Source of the DNA: Chrysogorgia sp. JL179-B06
Taxonomy: Eukaryota; Cnidaria; Anthozoa; Scleralcyonacea; Chrysogorgiidae
Direction: 5' to 3'
Assembly (NCBI GenBank): GCA_035772405.1
Contig: JAYKKM010000143.1
Coordinates: forward strand, 746,501-810,500
DNA length: 64,000 nucleotides
Shown here: piece after piece, positions 12,135 through 24,546 of the stretch
Layout of the letters: every line of letters starts with the position of its first letter
Numbering within the stretch: position 1 is the first letter of the stretch
Position numbers and translations under genes: made by a program
Notes under the pieces: generated by a model
What the model was told of the DNA's origin: nothing
Database searches by the model: none
The model's input: the letters and a program-made list of their open reading frames with translations, nothing else

Positions 12135-13055
12135 AGGCGGGGGGTTAGGGTTAGAAAACCCATTAGGCGGGGGGTTAGTTGTGTTGGGGTTGGTTCTAGC
12201 ATTAAATTAACAAGTCGCTCTTAATTTGATCATTATAATCATTTTAACAGGAATGGTTGATTGATCATTATAGTCATTATAAGAGTGAGGATATGCTGGC
12301 GTTCGGGGAACTCCGATGAAACTCGTCATTTGATTGGTTGATGGCGAGCTCTCGCACCAGTTTCTTTAGGAGCTATTGCTCGCAAAGTTTTGCGTTAACG
12401 TTTCGAGTCGAATTCGAATTTCGATTTTCGAATCGCGGTAAAATTAAACAGTTCTTTTCAGAACTATGGCTGGTAAAGATTTATTCGATACACCTGCAAC
12501 ACATACTTATACACGACAGACCCAAAATACAATTGAACACATGAAATAAGTTAAAACTTAAAACTATTATTAATATTATTCTCGCTTCGTCGCCAAACAA
12601 ACATCCATCGTCTGACTCGTCTCGTAATTCTTCAGAGTTTCGCCTCAGAACTTTAAAATTATATTACAGACTACAAGGTCGATGTAGTTTAGCCAAAGTT
12701 CTTGACAGAAAGTACAATTCCTTACCTGAGCGGCGGCTCGATCACTGCCGACGGCTAAGCGGACATATAAAACACTCTCGTCAAATCGTCCGGTTGACGA
12801 TTTAGAGAAAAGCTAAGAAAGACCATTTGTATCGCAACGCTTTGTCAAAAGCTTTGTAAAACATACTGGGCCATTCTTTATCGGTAAACAAATATTTTCC
12901 CACAGTAGCAAATTAGGGAACTGGGAACCAGAGGACTGGGAACAAAAACCCAATTTTGGGGACTTTTTCATCGGAGATTGCCTGCATGCAAATTCGCTAT
13001 AAATTGGCGGTTTATCTACATTGATATACTGCGTTCGTTTGCTGATTGTGAAAAC

Positions 13056-13118
13056 ATGGTTAACAGATGTGTAGCTGTCAATTGCATGAATAAATCGTGC
13101 CTAAGTTCAGGTATATAC
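13056..13118 (+). pseudogene. THAP fragment, right-arm counterpart
   Basis: Mirror of the left-arm fragment: ATG at 13056 and the same MVNRCVAVNCMNKS start. After the codons for LSSGI the sequence jumps straight into the cccgggccatcaaaagc stretch, so about 90 bp present on the left have been lost here. A TATA-like element (catataaaacactc) lies about 290 bp upstream, near 12763, and is mirrored in the left arm. Both arms therefore carry a promoter-like region plus gene start pointing outward. Confidence 0.45.
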
Positions 13119-13819
13119 ACCCGGGCCATCAAAAGCTAAATTCAAAAGGCCATAAAAATCAAACGATTTGCCTAAATTGAAAATTTTTTTCACTAAAATG
13201 CTAGAAATCATACCAAGATTTGATATCGCTAAAAATCATTTTGGGGTTAGGTGCACTTGAAGCAAGCTAACATATGCATGGCAATGTTGCTTATAATATT
13301 CAAGGATTAAACATGATGTGTCATATTGACGAATGAATGGATTTTCAACGAAGGCTTCATTTCACCGTACCTATTACAAGAGAAGCGATTGTTCGGCTGA
13401 AAGCCTGTAGATTTATTACACAAGTAAAAGTCCGTTTTCATTCAAAATGAGTGCAACAATTATTCTAAAAACGAATACAAAAATTAGTTAAAAAACGAAT
13501 CGAAAAATTAGTCCAAAAATTAATCACTCCATGTTTTAACCCATGTCCATGTACCGTATCAGGTATCGCTCGAACAGATTGTCCCTCAACTGTTGTATTT
13601 CTATAATTAATTTTGTAACGTATATATAGCGGTCAGATATTTCAGACCCGATAGAGCTCATAATCTAATCCTAATCCTAACCCCAAATACTAACCCTAAT
13701 CTTACCCTAATCCTATTCCTATCCCATCAGAACTGGTTATGTACAAAAACTAGCCCTAACAGATAAAAATCAACCAAATTTGGGCATTTGCCATTATTGG
13801 TAAAGTATTATAATATAAA

Positions 13820-15638
13820 CAAGACGCCCGCTAGGCGTTAACTCGGGCAACTTGATATAATGGCTTGTCGAAAGACATTGTAGGCAAATTCAGATCGCTG
13901 AATTCTATAGACATTATTAAAACGTGGCCGCCGAATTAGTATTATTTTATATGCATATAAATTGGCCCTTATGACCTAGTTTAAAAGTAAGAATCCTTTT
14001 CAATTTCGTACATGAAAACGAGTTCATAAGGGTCAATTTATATGCATATAAAAGAATACTAATCCGGCAGCCATTTTTGAATAAGGTCTATTGATACACC
14101 TGTCAGTGCAGGGGTGGTTAAATTTTCCATCATTGCAAACCCATAACATAGTGTTGGCCAATGGCTTTGATTATATGAAGGTGAGTTGGCTCAGTATCCA
14201 AGCTGGCTTACTGAGAAGTCTGCCCCGCCAAATGAGCCATGCTGTTTGCTGACCTAATCCAGTTATAGCCAACAGGGTCAGCCTGGCAAGCGAGCCAGCC
14301 TGTGCTCATGCAATAACAATTCATATGGTCAGTCCGGCAAACAGGTTCAGTTTGAGCAAGCATTAAATCAGTTAATCTTTTTCTCAGTGTATAAGGCATA
14401 GCAAGGTGTCATAATTAAGCTATTATAAACAGTTTAAAGAAATGTAATTCAAAATCATTATTTCTTTGAAGTTATATAACATTTTGAGCCAGTAAACATA
14501 TTCATGATTTTAGCATATTTATTATTCGAGAGGCTTTATACATACTAGTGACTAGTCCAGTAGGCCGGCCAGCTAGCTTTGTAATATAAAGACAGATTAC
14601 TGCATAGTTAACTATGTTACTGTCTCGGTTAGCGAGCCAACTCGCTTTCCATGGGTGTCAGATATTTATATACTGTGTGTTCATTTGTAAGCATTCGCAT
14701 ATAATATGAACAATCGATACAAACTTACTGATAACCCAGAACATTCTGGAGCTCCATTTAAGCTTACAGGTAAAATATCAAGTGAAACAAGGTTATTCAA
14801 TGGCAACATTACATATTCATCACTCATCATAGATGAATTGATAACCAGCAAACAATAACAAACTCTTTACTCCTTGATATTGATAGTTGGTATGGGTGTT
14901 AGAGATTTATATATGATATAATAATATGAACAATCGGTACAAACTTACTGATAACAACATTTTTACAGGTGAAAAACATCAAGTGAAACAGCGTAAAATT
15001 CGAATATAATATATGAAACAATAAACTGTAGCATCGATTTTATTTTGTATAACATAACAATAAAGGCAACAAAGCATGAAGGGCTCCGCTCGAAACGTCG
15101 GTATCTCGTCACTAAATTCTTGGACAGTTTACCACCTTTTCACTTTGCTATATAAAAGTGTTACTGTAGTCTGTTACCTCAGAACAGTTGACATATTTCG
15201 ATACAGGCATATAAATTCATATGTTGAGTCTCATATTTCTCGAAATCGTAGACCAACCCATTTCGAAAGCGAGCGGGATTGTGAGCGTATATAAGATCAA
15301 GATACTTGCCAGCCACATCAAAGATTTTCAGTGAAGAGCACTCAAGATGAGTATAAAATAAATTACAATGGCGCATGAATATATGCAGTGTTTTCAGTTT
15401 CGCAAAGGTGAAAAGCCTGGGTACGAGGTTGATCGGGGGGGCAAAACGTTTTGGGGTTCACTTAACTGCGCATGTGTAGTAATCCCACATTAATAGTCTC
15501 GCTCACTAGTCTACTAATTTAGTCAACAATGATGCAATAATTGCCATTTCGCGACATTGCCAAAATAAAAAGAAAAATAAAAATAAACAGAGCCCTTTCT
15601 AAGACTCGTGCTCTCCCCCCAGGGGGGGGAAGCCCGAG
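13820..15638. mobile_element. 1.8-kb insertion found only in the right arm
   Basis: The mirror site in the left arm (6478-6510) is continuous across this point, so the block is an insertion, or less likely a deletion on the left. The edges are caagacgcccgctaggcg and ggaagcccgagta; the ends share actcgggc in inverted orientation near the margins. Only about 2 bp (AA) can be called duplicated. Inside are a palindrome at 13930-14070 (ttatatgcatataaattg mirrored) and a diverged direct duplication (14648-14797 and 14890-14995, both with tgaacaatcgrtacaaactt). No transposase is visible. Confidence 0.65.
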
Positions 15639-16760
15639 TAATAATATAGTCTCTTACCAATTTTATAAATAAATAGTTGTCTAGATAGGTTTAGATATTT
15701 CAAGACTGAAAAAGATAATGACGCGATATTTATTTATCGTTCGGTTATGTCACAAACAATCTGGGGTTTTCAAATTTCATATGCCTCGATCCTCAAGGTC
15801 CCTAGAATGCATTGATTGCAGTGGCATAGACTGTTCACAAAATTGTTATAAACTGGAGTATTAAAACACATACCTTCATGATATTAAAGGAAACCACGAT
15901 ATAATCAAAGTACTATGATAATCAGTTACAAGTAATAGTAAGACACTTTAAAACAGAACACGATCGTTGTCAATAGCATTTCGTCGAGATGACGTCAGTA
16001 CCCATGTTTGTCCGCATTTACCCATAATACCCATAAATGTGGGCTCTGGGAATGTGAATATTGCGAAGTTCCCACAGGTCTCAAAAGCGTACTTTGACAT
16101 TTCCTTTGTTTCACGTAAACAACTAATACAACTATACAAGCTAGTTTGATTTACAACTAAAACTAAAAATATTTCATTTGGAAATGTTGTTAGCTACGGC
16201 CCTTCACAGATACCAAGTTCGAGTTGGGATTTCACCTAACCGGACCGTTTTTAAACGAAATATAAATGTCCGTGGGAACTAAACAGGCTCATATGAATAG
16301 GCATGACAAGGACTTAAATTTAGAAGCTGTTAACAGATAGGCATAGCTTTTAACTTTTTCTTCTGTAAAGTACAAGTAAAAAATGTAAGTTGTAACTACA
16401 AAACTACCTGCAATATCCCGTGCGGTGTGCTAAATGCACCTATCAATGTTAAGCCCAGAAGGGGTATCCGGCATATATGGGGCATTTGACCGTGTTTTCT
16501 CGCCCCACCGTCGGGAATTTGATCGTTATTCTTGGCCCGAGCGATTTGACCTCACCAAAGGATCGCGCATCTTTAGCTTGAGACGAAAGGCCTATTTTGC
16601 CTCTGAGCTAATCCCCACTTGGGGATATTTGATTATATTTGACAGATATATAACAGTGGGGCATTTGATAGAAAATTGGCATTAAAAATTTATATGCCCC
16701 GCATGTGCTGGATACCCCCTCTCGGGTTTAGCATTGAAAGGTGCATATGTATACCATGCC

Positions 16761-19700
16761 TAAGGAGGGACAAGTATGCGTAAGGATGGCTAAGTATGCT
16801 AAGCTAAGGAGGGCTAAGTATGCCTAAGGATGGCTAAGGAGGGCTAAGTATGCCTAAGGAGGGCTAAGGAGGGCTAAGTATGCCTAAGGAGGGCTAAGGA
16901 TGCCTAAGGAGGGCTAAGGCTATGCTAAGGAGGGCTAAGGATGGCTAAGGAGGGCTAAGTATGCCTAAGGAGGCTAAGGCTAAGGAGGGCTAAGGAGGGC
17001 TAAGTATGCCTACTAAGGAGGGCTAAGGATGCCTAAAGGAGGGCTAAGTATGCCTAAGGAGGGCTAAGGATGGCTAAGGAGGGCTAAGTTAAGGAGGGCT
17101 AAGGAGGGCTAAGGATGGCTTGGCTAAGGCTAAGGAGGCTAAGTATGCTAAGAGGGCTAAGGATGGCTGGGGCTAAGATGGCTAAGGAGGGCTAAAAGGA
17201 GGCGGGCTAAGGATGGCTAAGGAGGGCTAAGTATGCCTAAGGAGGGCTAAGGAGGGCTAAGGAGGGCTAAGGGTAGGAGGGCTAAGGATGGCTAAGGAGG
17301 GCTAAGGATGGCTAAGGATAAGGATGCTAAGGAGGGCTAAGGAGGGCTAAGTATGCCTAAGGAGGGCTAAGGAGGGCTAAGTAAGCCTAATGGCTAAGGA
17401 GGGCTAAGGATGCTAAGAGGGCTAAGTATAAGGAGGGCTAAGGAGGCTAAGGAGGGCTAAGGAGGGCTAAGGAGGCTGCTAAGGATGCTAAGGATGGCTA
17501 AGGAGGGCTTAAGAGGGCTAAGTATGCCTAAGGGCTAAGGAGGGCTAGATGCCTAAGGAGGGCTAAGGATGGCTAAGGAGGGCTAAGTATGCCTAAGGAG
17601 GGCTAAGATGGCTAAGGAGGGCTAAGGATGGCTAAGGAGGGCTAAGGAGGGCTAAGGAGGGCTAAGGATGCTAAGGAGGCTAAGTATGCCTAAGGATGGC
17701 TAAGGAGGGCTAAGGATGGCTAAGGAGGGCTAAGTATGCCTAAGGAGGGCTAAGGAGGGCTAAGGAGGGCTAAGGATAAGGCTAAGGAGGGCTAAGGAGG
17801 GCTAAGTATGGCTAAGGAGGGCTAAGGATGGCTAAGGAGGGCTAAGGAGGATGGCTAAGGAGGGCTAAGGAGGCTAAGGAGGGCTAAGGCTAATATGCCT
17901 AAGGAGGGCTAAGGCTAATAAGGAGGGCTAGGATGGCTAAGGCTAAGGAGGCTAAGGAGGGCTAAGGATGCTAAGGAGGGCTAAGGAGGGCTAAGGATGC
18001 CTAAGGAGGGCTAAGTATGCCTAAGGAGGGCTAAGGATGGCTAAGGAGGGCTAAGGAGGGCTAAGGATGGCTAAGGAGGGCTAAGGCCTAAGGAGGGCTA
18101 AGGATGGCTAAAGGAGGGCTAAGTAAGGAGGGCTAAGGATGGCTAAGGAGGGCTAAGGATGGCTAAGAGGGCTAAGGATGGCTAAGGAGGGCTAAGGCTA
18201 AGTATGCCTAAGGGCTAAGGCTAAGTATGCCTAAGGAGGGCTAAGGATGGCTAAGGATAGGGCTAAGATGCTAAGGAGAGGCTAAGGAGGCTAAGTATGG
18301 AGGCTAAGGAGGGCTAAGGCTAAGGAGGGCTAAGGATGGCTAAGTATGCCTAAGGAGGGCTAAGGAGGGCTAAGGAGGGCTAAGGATGGCTAAGGAGGGC
18401 TAAGTATGCCTAAGGAGGTAGGGCTAAGGATGGCTAAGGAGGGCTAAGGATGGCTAAGGAGGGCTAAGGATGCCTAAGAGGGCTAAGGATGGCTAAGGAG
18501 GGCTAAGGAGGGCTAAGGATGGCTAAGGAGGGCTAAGGAGGGCTAAGGATGGCTAAGGAGGGCTATGCCTAAGGAGGGCTAAGGATGGCTAAGGAGGGCT
18601 AAGGATGCTAAGGAGGGCTAAGGATGCCTAAGGAGGGCTAAGGATGCTAAGGAGGGCTAAGTACTAAGGAGGGCTAAGTTGCCTAAGGAGGGCTAAGGAT
18701 GGCTAAAGGAGGGCTAAGGATGGCTAATGAGGCTAAGGAAGGGCTAAGTATGGCTAAGGAGGGCTAAGGATGCTAAGGAGGGCTAAGGATGGCTAAAGGA
18801 GGGCTAATGGCTAAGGAGGGCTAAGATGCTAAGGATAAGGATGGCTAAGGAGGGCTAAGGAGGGCTAAGGATGCAGGAGGGAGGGCTAAGGATGCCTAAG
18901 ATGGCTAGGCTAAGGGCTAAGGAAGAGGGCTAAGATTGCTAAGGAGGGCTAAGGAGGGCTAAGGAGGGCTAAGGATGCTAAGGAGGGCTAAGATGGCTAA
19001 GGGCTAAGGGGAGGGCTAAGGGCTAAGGGCTAAGTATGCCTAAGGAGGGCTAAGGAGCCTAAGGAGGGCTAAGGATGGCTAAGGAGGGCTAAGGATGGCT
19101 AAGGAGGGTAAGTATGCCTAAGGAGCTTAAGGAGGGCTAAACGTACTAAGGATGGCTAAGGAGGGCTAAGGATGGCTAAGGAGGGCTAAGGATGGCTAAG
19201 GAGGGCTAAGGGCTATGCCTAAGGAGGGCTAAGGATGGCTAAAGGAGGGCTAATGCCTAAGGCTAAGCTAAGCTAAGGAGGGCTAAGTATGCCTAAGGAG
19301 GCTAATAAATGGCTAAGGAGGGCTAAGGCTAGCTAAGGAGGCTAAGGAGGGCTAAGTATGCCTAAGGAGGGCTAAGGATGGCTAAGGAGGGCTAAGGATT
19401 GGCTAAGGAGGGCTAAGGATGCCTAAGGAGGGCTAAGTATGGCTAAGGAGGGCTAAGGATGGCTAAGGAGGGCTAAGATGCTAAGGATGGCTAAGGAGGG
19501 CTAAAGGAGGCTAAGGATGGCTAAGGAGGGCTAAGGATGGCTAAGGGCTAAGTATGCCTAAGGAGGGCTAAGGCTAAGTATGCCTAAGGAGGGCTAGGAT
19601 GCTAAGGAGGGCTATGGCTAAGGAGGGCTAAGTAAGGAGGGCTAAGGAGGGCTAAGGCCTAAGGAGGGCTAAGGAGGGCTAAGGAGGGCTAAGGAGGCTA

Positions 19701-22700
19701 AGGAGGGCTAAGGATGGCTAAGGAGGGCTAAGGATGCCTAAGGAGGGCTAAGGATGGCTAAGGGCTAAGGATGGCTAAGGATGCCTAAGGGCTAAGTATG
19801 CCTAAGGAGGGCTAAGGATGGCTGCCTAAGGAGGGCTAAGGATGGCTAAGGAGGCTAGGGCTAAGGAGGGCTATGCCTAAGGATGGCTAAGGATGGCTAA
19901 GGAGGGCTAAGGATGGCTAAGGAGGGCTAAGGATGGCTAAGCCTAAGGAGGAGGCTAAAGATGCCTAAGGAGGACTAAGGATGCTAGGGCTAAGGATGGC
20001 TAAGGAGGGGCTACTAAGGCTAAGTATGCCTAAGTACTAAGGAGGGCTAAGTAGGAGGCTAAGGAGGGCTAAGGATGCCTAAGGAGGGCTAAGGATGCCT
20101 AAGGAGGGCTATGCCTAAGGAGGGCTAAGGAGGGCTAAGGATGGCTAAGGAGGGCTAAGGAGGCTAAGGAGGGCTAAGGAGGGCTAAGGATGGCTAAAGG
20201 CTAAGTATGCCTAAGGTATGGCTAAGGAGGGCTAGGGCTAAGTATGCCTAAGGAGGGCTAAGAGTATGCGCTAAGGAGGCTAATGGCTAAGGAGGGCTAA
20301 GTATGCTAAGGCTAAGGATGGCTAAGGAGGGCTAAGGATGGCTAAGGAGGGCTACTAAGAGTATGGCTAAGGAGGGCTAAGGATGGCTAAGGAGGGCTAT
20401 GCCTAAGGAGGGCTAAGGAGGGCTAAGGAGGGCTAAGGATGGCTAAGGAGGGCTAAGGAGGGCTAAGGTAAGATGGCTAAGGAGGGCTAAGGATGGCTAA
20501 GGAGCTAAGGGCTAAGGATGCTAAGGAGGGCTAAGGAGGGCTAAGGAGGGCTAAGGAGGGCTAAGGATGCCTAAGGAGGGCTAAGGAGGGCTAAGTATGC
20601 CTAAGGAGGGCTAAGGATGGCTGAAGGAGGGATGGCTAAGGAGGGCTAAGGAGGGCTAAGGATGGCTAAGGAGGGCTAAGTATGCCTAAGAGGGCTAAGG
20701 AGGAGGGCTAAGTATGCCTAAGGATGGCTAAGGCTAAGGAGGGCTAATGGCTAAGGAGGGCTAAGGATGGCTAAGGAGGGCTAAGTATGCCTAAGGAGGG
20801 CTAAGGAGGCTAAGGCTAAGGAGGGCTAAGGATGGCTAAGGAGGGCTAAGTATGCCTAAGGAGGGCTAAGGAGGGCTAAGGAGGGCTAAGGAGGGCTAAG
20901 GAGGCTAAGGAGGGCTAAGTATGCCTAAGGAGGGCTAAGGAGGGCTTAGTATGCCTAAGGATGGCTAAGGAGGGCTAAGTATGCCTAAGGAGGGCTAAGT
21001 ATGCCTAAGGAGGGCTAAGGATGGCTAAGGAGGGCTAAGTATGCCTAAGGAGGGCTAAGGATGGCTAAGGAGGGCTAAGGATGGCTAAGGAGGGCTAAGT
21101 ATGCCTAAGGAGGGCTAAGGATGGCTAAGGAGGGCTAAGGATGGCTAAGGAGGGCTAAGTATGCCTAAGGAGGGCTAAGGATGGCTAAGGAGGGCTAAGT
21201 ATGCTTAAGGAGGGTTAAGGATGGCTAAGGAGGGCTAAGGATGGCTAAGGAGGGCTAAGGAGGCTAAGGATGGCTAAGGAGGGCTAAGGATGCCTAAGGA
21301 GGGCTAAGTATGGCTAAGGAGGGCTAAGGATGGCTAAGGAGGGCTAAGGATGGCTAAGGAGGGCTAAGGAGGGCTAAGGATGGTTAAGGAGGGCTAAGGA
21401 TGGCTAAGGAGGGCTAAGTATGCCTAAGGAGGGCTAAGGATGGCTAAGGAGGGCTAAGTATGCCTAAGGAGGGCTAAGGATGGCTAAGGAGGGCTAAGGA
21501 TGCCTAAGGAGGGCTAAGTATGGCTAAGGAGGGCTAAGGATGGCTAAGGAGGGCTAAGGATGGCTAAGGAGGGCTAAGGATGGCTAAGGAGGGCTAAGGA
21601 GGGCTAAGGAGGGCTAAGGAGGGCTAAGGAGGGCTAAGGAGGGCTAAGGAGGGCTAAGGATGGCTAAGGAGGGCTAAGTATGCCTAAGGAGGGCTAAGGA
21701 TGGCTAAGGAGGGCTAAGTATGCCTAAGGATGGCTAAGGAGGGCTAAGGATGGCTAAGGAGGGCTAAGGATGGCTAAGGAGGGCTAAGTATGCCTAAGGA
21801 GGGCTAAGGATGGCTAAGGAGGGCTAAGTATGCCTAAGGAGGGTTAAGGATGGCTAAGGAGGGCTAAGGATGGCTAAGGAGGGCTAAGGAGGGCTAAGGA
21901 TGGCTAAGGAGGGCTAAGGATGCCTAAGGAGGGCTAAGTATGGCTAAGGAGGGCTAAGGATGGCTAAGGAGGGCTAAGGATGGCTAAGGAGGGCTAAGGA
22001 GGGCTAAGGATGGTTAAGGAGGGCTAAGGATGGCTAAGGAGGGCTAAGTATGCCTAAGGAGGGCTAAGGATGGCTAAGGAGGGCTAAGTATGCCTAAGGA
22101 GGGCTAAGGATGGCTAAGGAGGGCTAAGGATGCCTAAGGAGGGCTAAGTATGGCTAAGGAGGGCTAAGGATGGCTAAGGAGGGCTAAGGATGGCTAAGGA
22201 GGGCTAAGGATGGCTAAGGAGGGCTAAGTATGCCTAAGGAGGGCTAAGGATGGCTAAGGAGGGCTAAGGATGGCTAAGGAGGGCTAAGGATGGCTAAGGA
22301 GGGCTAAGGATGGCTAAGGAGGGCTAAGTATGCCTAAGGAGGGCTAAGGATGGCTAAGGAGGGCTAAGTATGCCTAAGGAGGGTTAAGGATGGCTAAGGA
22401 GGGCTAAGGATGGCTAAGGAGGGCTAAGGAGGGCTAAGGATGGCTAAGGAGGGCTAAGGATGCCTAAGGAGGGCTAAGTATGGCTAAGGAGGGCTAAGGA
22501 TGGCTAAGGAGGGCTAAGGATGGCTAAGGAGGGCTAAGGAGGGCTAAGGATGGTTAAGGAGGGCTAAGGATGGCTAAGGAGGGCTAAGTATGCCTAAGGA
22601 GGGCTAAGGATGGCTAAGGAGGGCTAAGTATGCCTAAGGAGGGCTAAGGATGGCTAAGGAGGGCTAAGGATGCCTAAGGAGGGCTAAGTATGGCTAAGGA

Positions 22701-23350
22701 GGGCTAAGGATGGCTAAGGAGGGCTAAGGATGGCTAAGGAGGGCTAAGGATGGCTAAGGAGGGCTAAGTATGCCTAAGGAGGGCTAAGGATGGCTAAGGA
22801 GGGCTAAGGATGGCTAAGGAGGGCTAAGGAGGGCTAAGGATGGCTAAGGAGGGCTAAGGATGGCTAAGGAGGGCTAAGTATGCCTAAGGAGGGCTAAGGA
22901 TGGCTAAGGAGGGCTAAGGATGGCTAAGGAGGGCTAAGGAGGGCTAAGGATGGCTAAGGAGGGCTAAGGATGCCTAAGGAGGGCTAAGTATGGCTAAGGA
23001 GGGCTAAGGATGGCTAAGGAGGGCTAAGGATGGCTAAGGAGGGCTAAGGATGGCTAAGGAGGGCTAAGTATGCCTAAGGAGGGTTAAGGATGGCTAAGGA
23101 GGGCTAAGGATGGCTAAGGAGGGCTAAGGAGGGCTAAGGATGGCTAAGGAGGGCTAAGGATGCCTAAGGAGGGCTAAGTATGGCTAAGGAGGGCTAAGGA
23201 TGGCTAAGGAGGGCTAAGGAGGGCTAAGGAGGGCTAAGGATGGTTAAGGAGGGCTAAGGATGGCTAAGGAGGGCTAAGTATGCCTAAGGAGGGCTAAGGA
23301 TGGCTAAGGAGGGCTAAGGATGGCTAAGGAGGGCTAAGGATGGTTAAGGA
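16761..23350 (+). repeat. 10-bp minisatellite B, right array (CTAAGGAKGG)
   Basis: About 6.6 kb of 10-bp units: ctaaggaggg, ctaaggatgg, ctaaggatgc and ctaagtatgc. From about 20,940 to 23,340 the 10-bp register is unbroken and a 540-bp higher-order repeat is visible: 21841-22260 repeats as 22381-22800, and variant units with 'ttaagga' recur at the same offsets. From 16,761 to about 20,940 the register is broken by hundreds of small deletions and insertions. It ends in gggtaaagaggcttaagaat. There are no genes. Confidence 0.97.
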
Positions 23351-23365
23351 GGGTAAAGAGGCTTA

Positions 23366-24231
23366 AGAATATGATACACTATAATGGGGGTCAGATGAAG
23401 TACCTACCCACAGACGTGTAACATGACCGCTGGACGTTGGTCACGTGGTTTCTAGCGGTTTGCAGTTATCAAGAAATAACGTCAATCTAAAACTGTCTAA
23501 TATAGCAAAATCCAAACCTAACGTGGCCAATCACATTGCGTAATTTCACCGTAGCTATGCCCATATAATAAATCTACGTAAACCTGCATAGTTGAGAGTA
23601 AAACCTGATTTCCAGTCATTGGAATTTTGCGCGCGGAGCGGAATTTCCTTTGTATTTTAAGCTGGATTTCGATTAATCCGCGCGACTGAAAAAACTCGCT
23701 TAATCGAAATCCACCTTTTGCTCTTAATTAAATTAGTTCCGCACAAGAGCTCACAAGACAAAAGAAACTCCACTACGCGCGCAAAATTCCTCTGACTGGA
23801 AAATAATGAGGTTTTAGAGGTAAGTTGTTGATCCTTGTCGAGATTTTCGTTAATTAAATATCATTATCTCCCGCGGGACTATTCATTCAGTATTTACTGT
23901 TAATTCCTACGTTGTTTGCAATGTGAGCGGTTACTGATGAATTCATGAATACTCGATTTATATCTCTCTTCAGATATTCACTAAAGAAAAGGAATGGGAA
24001 CTACTCACTTTGTGGAGTCTAAGTTTTACTAATAGCACAACCATTTATGATGAAATGGACAGTAAATTGCTGAACCTAGTAAGGGAAAATACAGTCTATT
24101 TGATACAATAATAATTGTCAATGAGAATATATCTTGGAAATTTATATTTCAGTTATCAAGTACGGAAAGAAGTTGCTCGATTCATATTACCAAATACAAT
24201 CTTTATTGCTGGAAGATATAATATATTTATG
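23366..24231. other. Unique sequence without recognisable gene
   Basis: AT-rich sequence after the minisatellite. No reading frame or repeat could be supported here beyond short imperfect inverted repeats around 23,620-23,790 (gcgcggagcggaatttcctt against ttccgc and gcgcgcaaaattcc). Confidence 0.5.
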
Positions 24232-24299
24232 TTCCATGGTTATAAACCGGGGACCTTACGCGTGTTAAGTGTACGTGATAACCACTACACTACAGAAAC
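24232..24299 (-). pseudogene. tRNA-Val(AAC) pseudogene
   Basis: Reading the minus strand from 24299, gtttctgtagtgtagtggtt (acceptor 5' strand and D-arm with pol III box A) is followed by atcacgt and an anticodon loop cttaaca with anticodon AAC. Then come cacg, a variable region and the start of the T-arm, ggtccccggttt. The match to eukaryotic tRNA-Val is good up to there. The 3' half of the T-arm and the 3' acceptor strand are lost (ataaccatggaac instead of a complement to gtttctg), so it cannot form a mature tRNA. Confidence 0.75.
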
Positions 24300-24310
24300 A
24301 GATGACAAAC

Positions 24311-24423
24311 GAGGTCGGTCTTTATGGCGAAAATTATCTAAATGGTCTTTTCGCCTCGCTCCTTCGTCGCTTGGTCTGTACTTGAAAAACCGCAGTCAGG
24401 ATAATTTTGCCGTAAAGACCTCC
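24311..24423. repeat. Palindromic segment next to the tRNA pseudogene
   Basis: gaggtcggtctttatggcga plus aaattatct is mirrored by ataattttgccgtaaagacctc. The arms are about 27 bp, with a roughly 55-bp loop. It may be part of the same composite mobile unit as the tRNA fragment. Confidence 0.6.
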
Positions 24424-24546
24424 CGCTCGGTCAATAATTAGGCTCGTGCAACTTTCGCATTAATTATTGAAGTCTTACTCAAGCTTTTCTATTTTTTATC
24501 TCTTCTGTTTGGGTTGTTCATGTTCTAATCCCATCAAACATGTGAA

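Larger units (their letters stand above)
12135..16760 (-). repeat. Right arm of the 11.3-kb inverted repeat
   Basis: Mirror copy of 5471-10655. It preserves the uninserted target sites of the two elements that interrupt the left arm: ttaa at 12395-12398 for the TTAA element, and the single att in attatattacagactac near 12660-12675 for the MITE. It carries its own insertion at 13820-15638. Short indels separate the arms: the THAP frame is cut by a deletion near 13116, and about 100 bp present at 15950-16050 is missing near 6190 on the left. Confidence 0.92.

Noticed and set aside
16434..16685. 83-codon frame at the outer end of the right arm
   Set aside because: It lies wholly inside a small palindromic MITE, and the mirror copy in the left arm shows no coding constraint.
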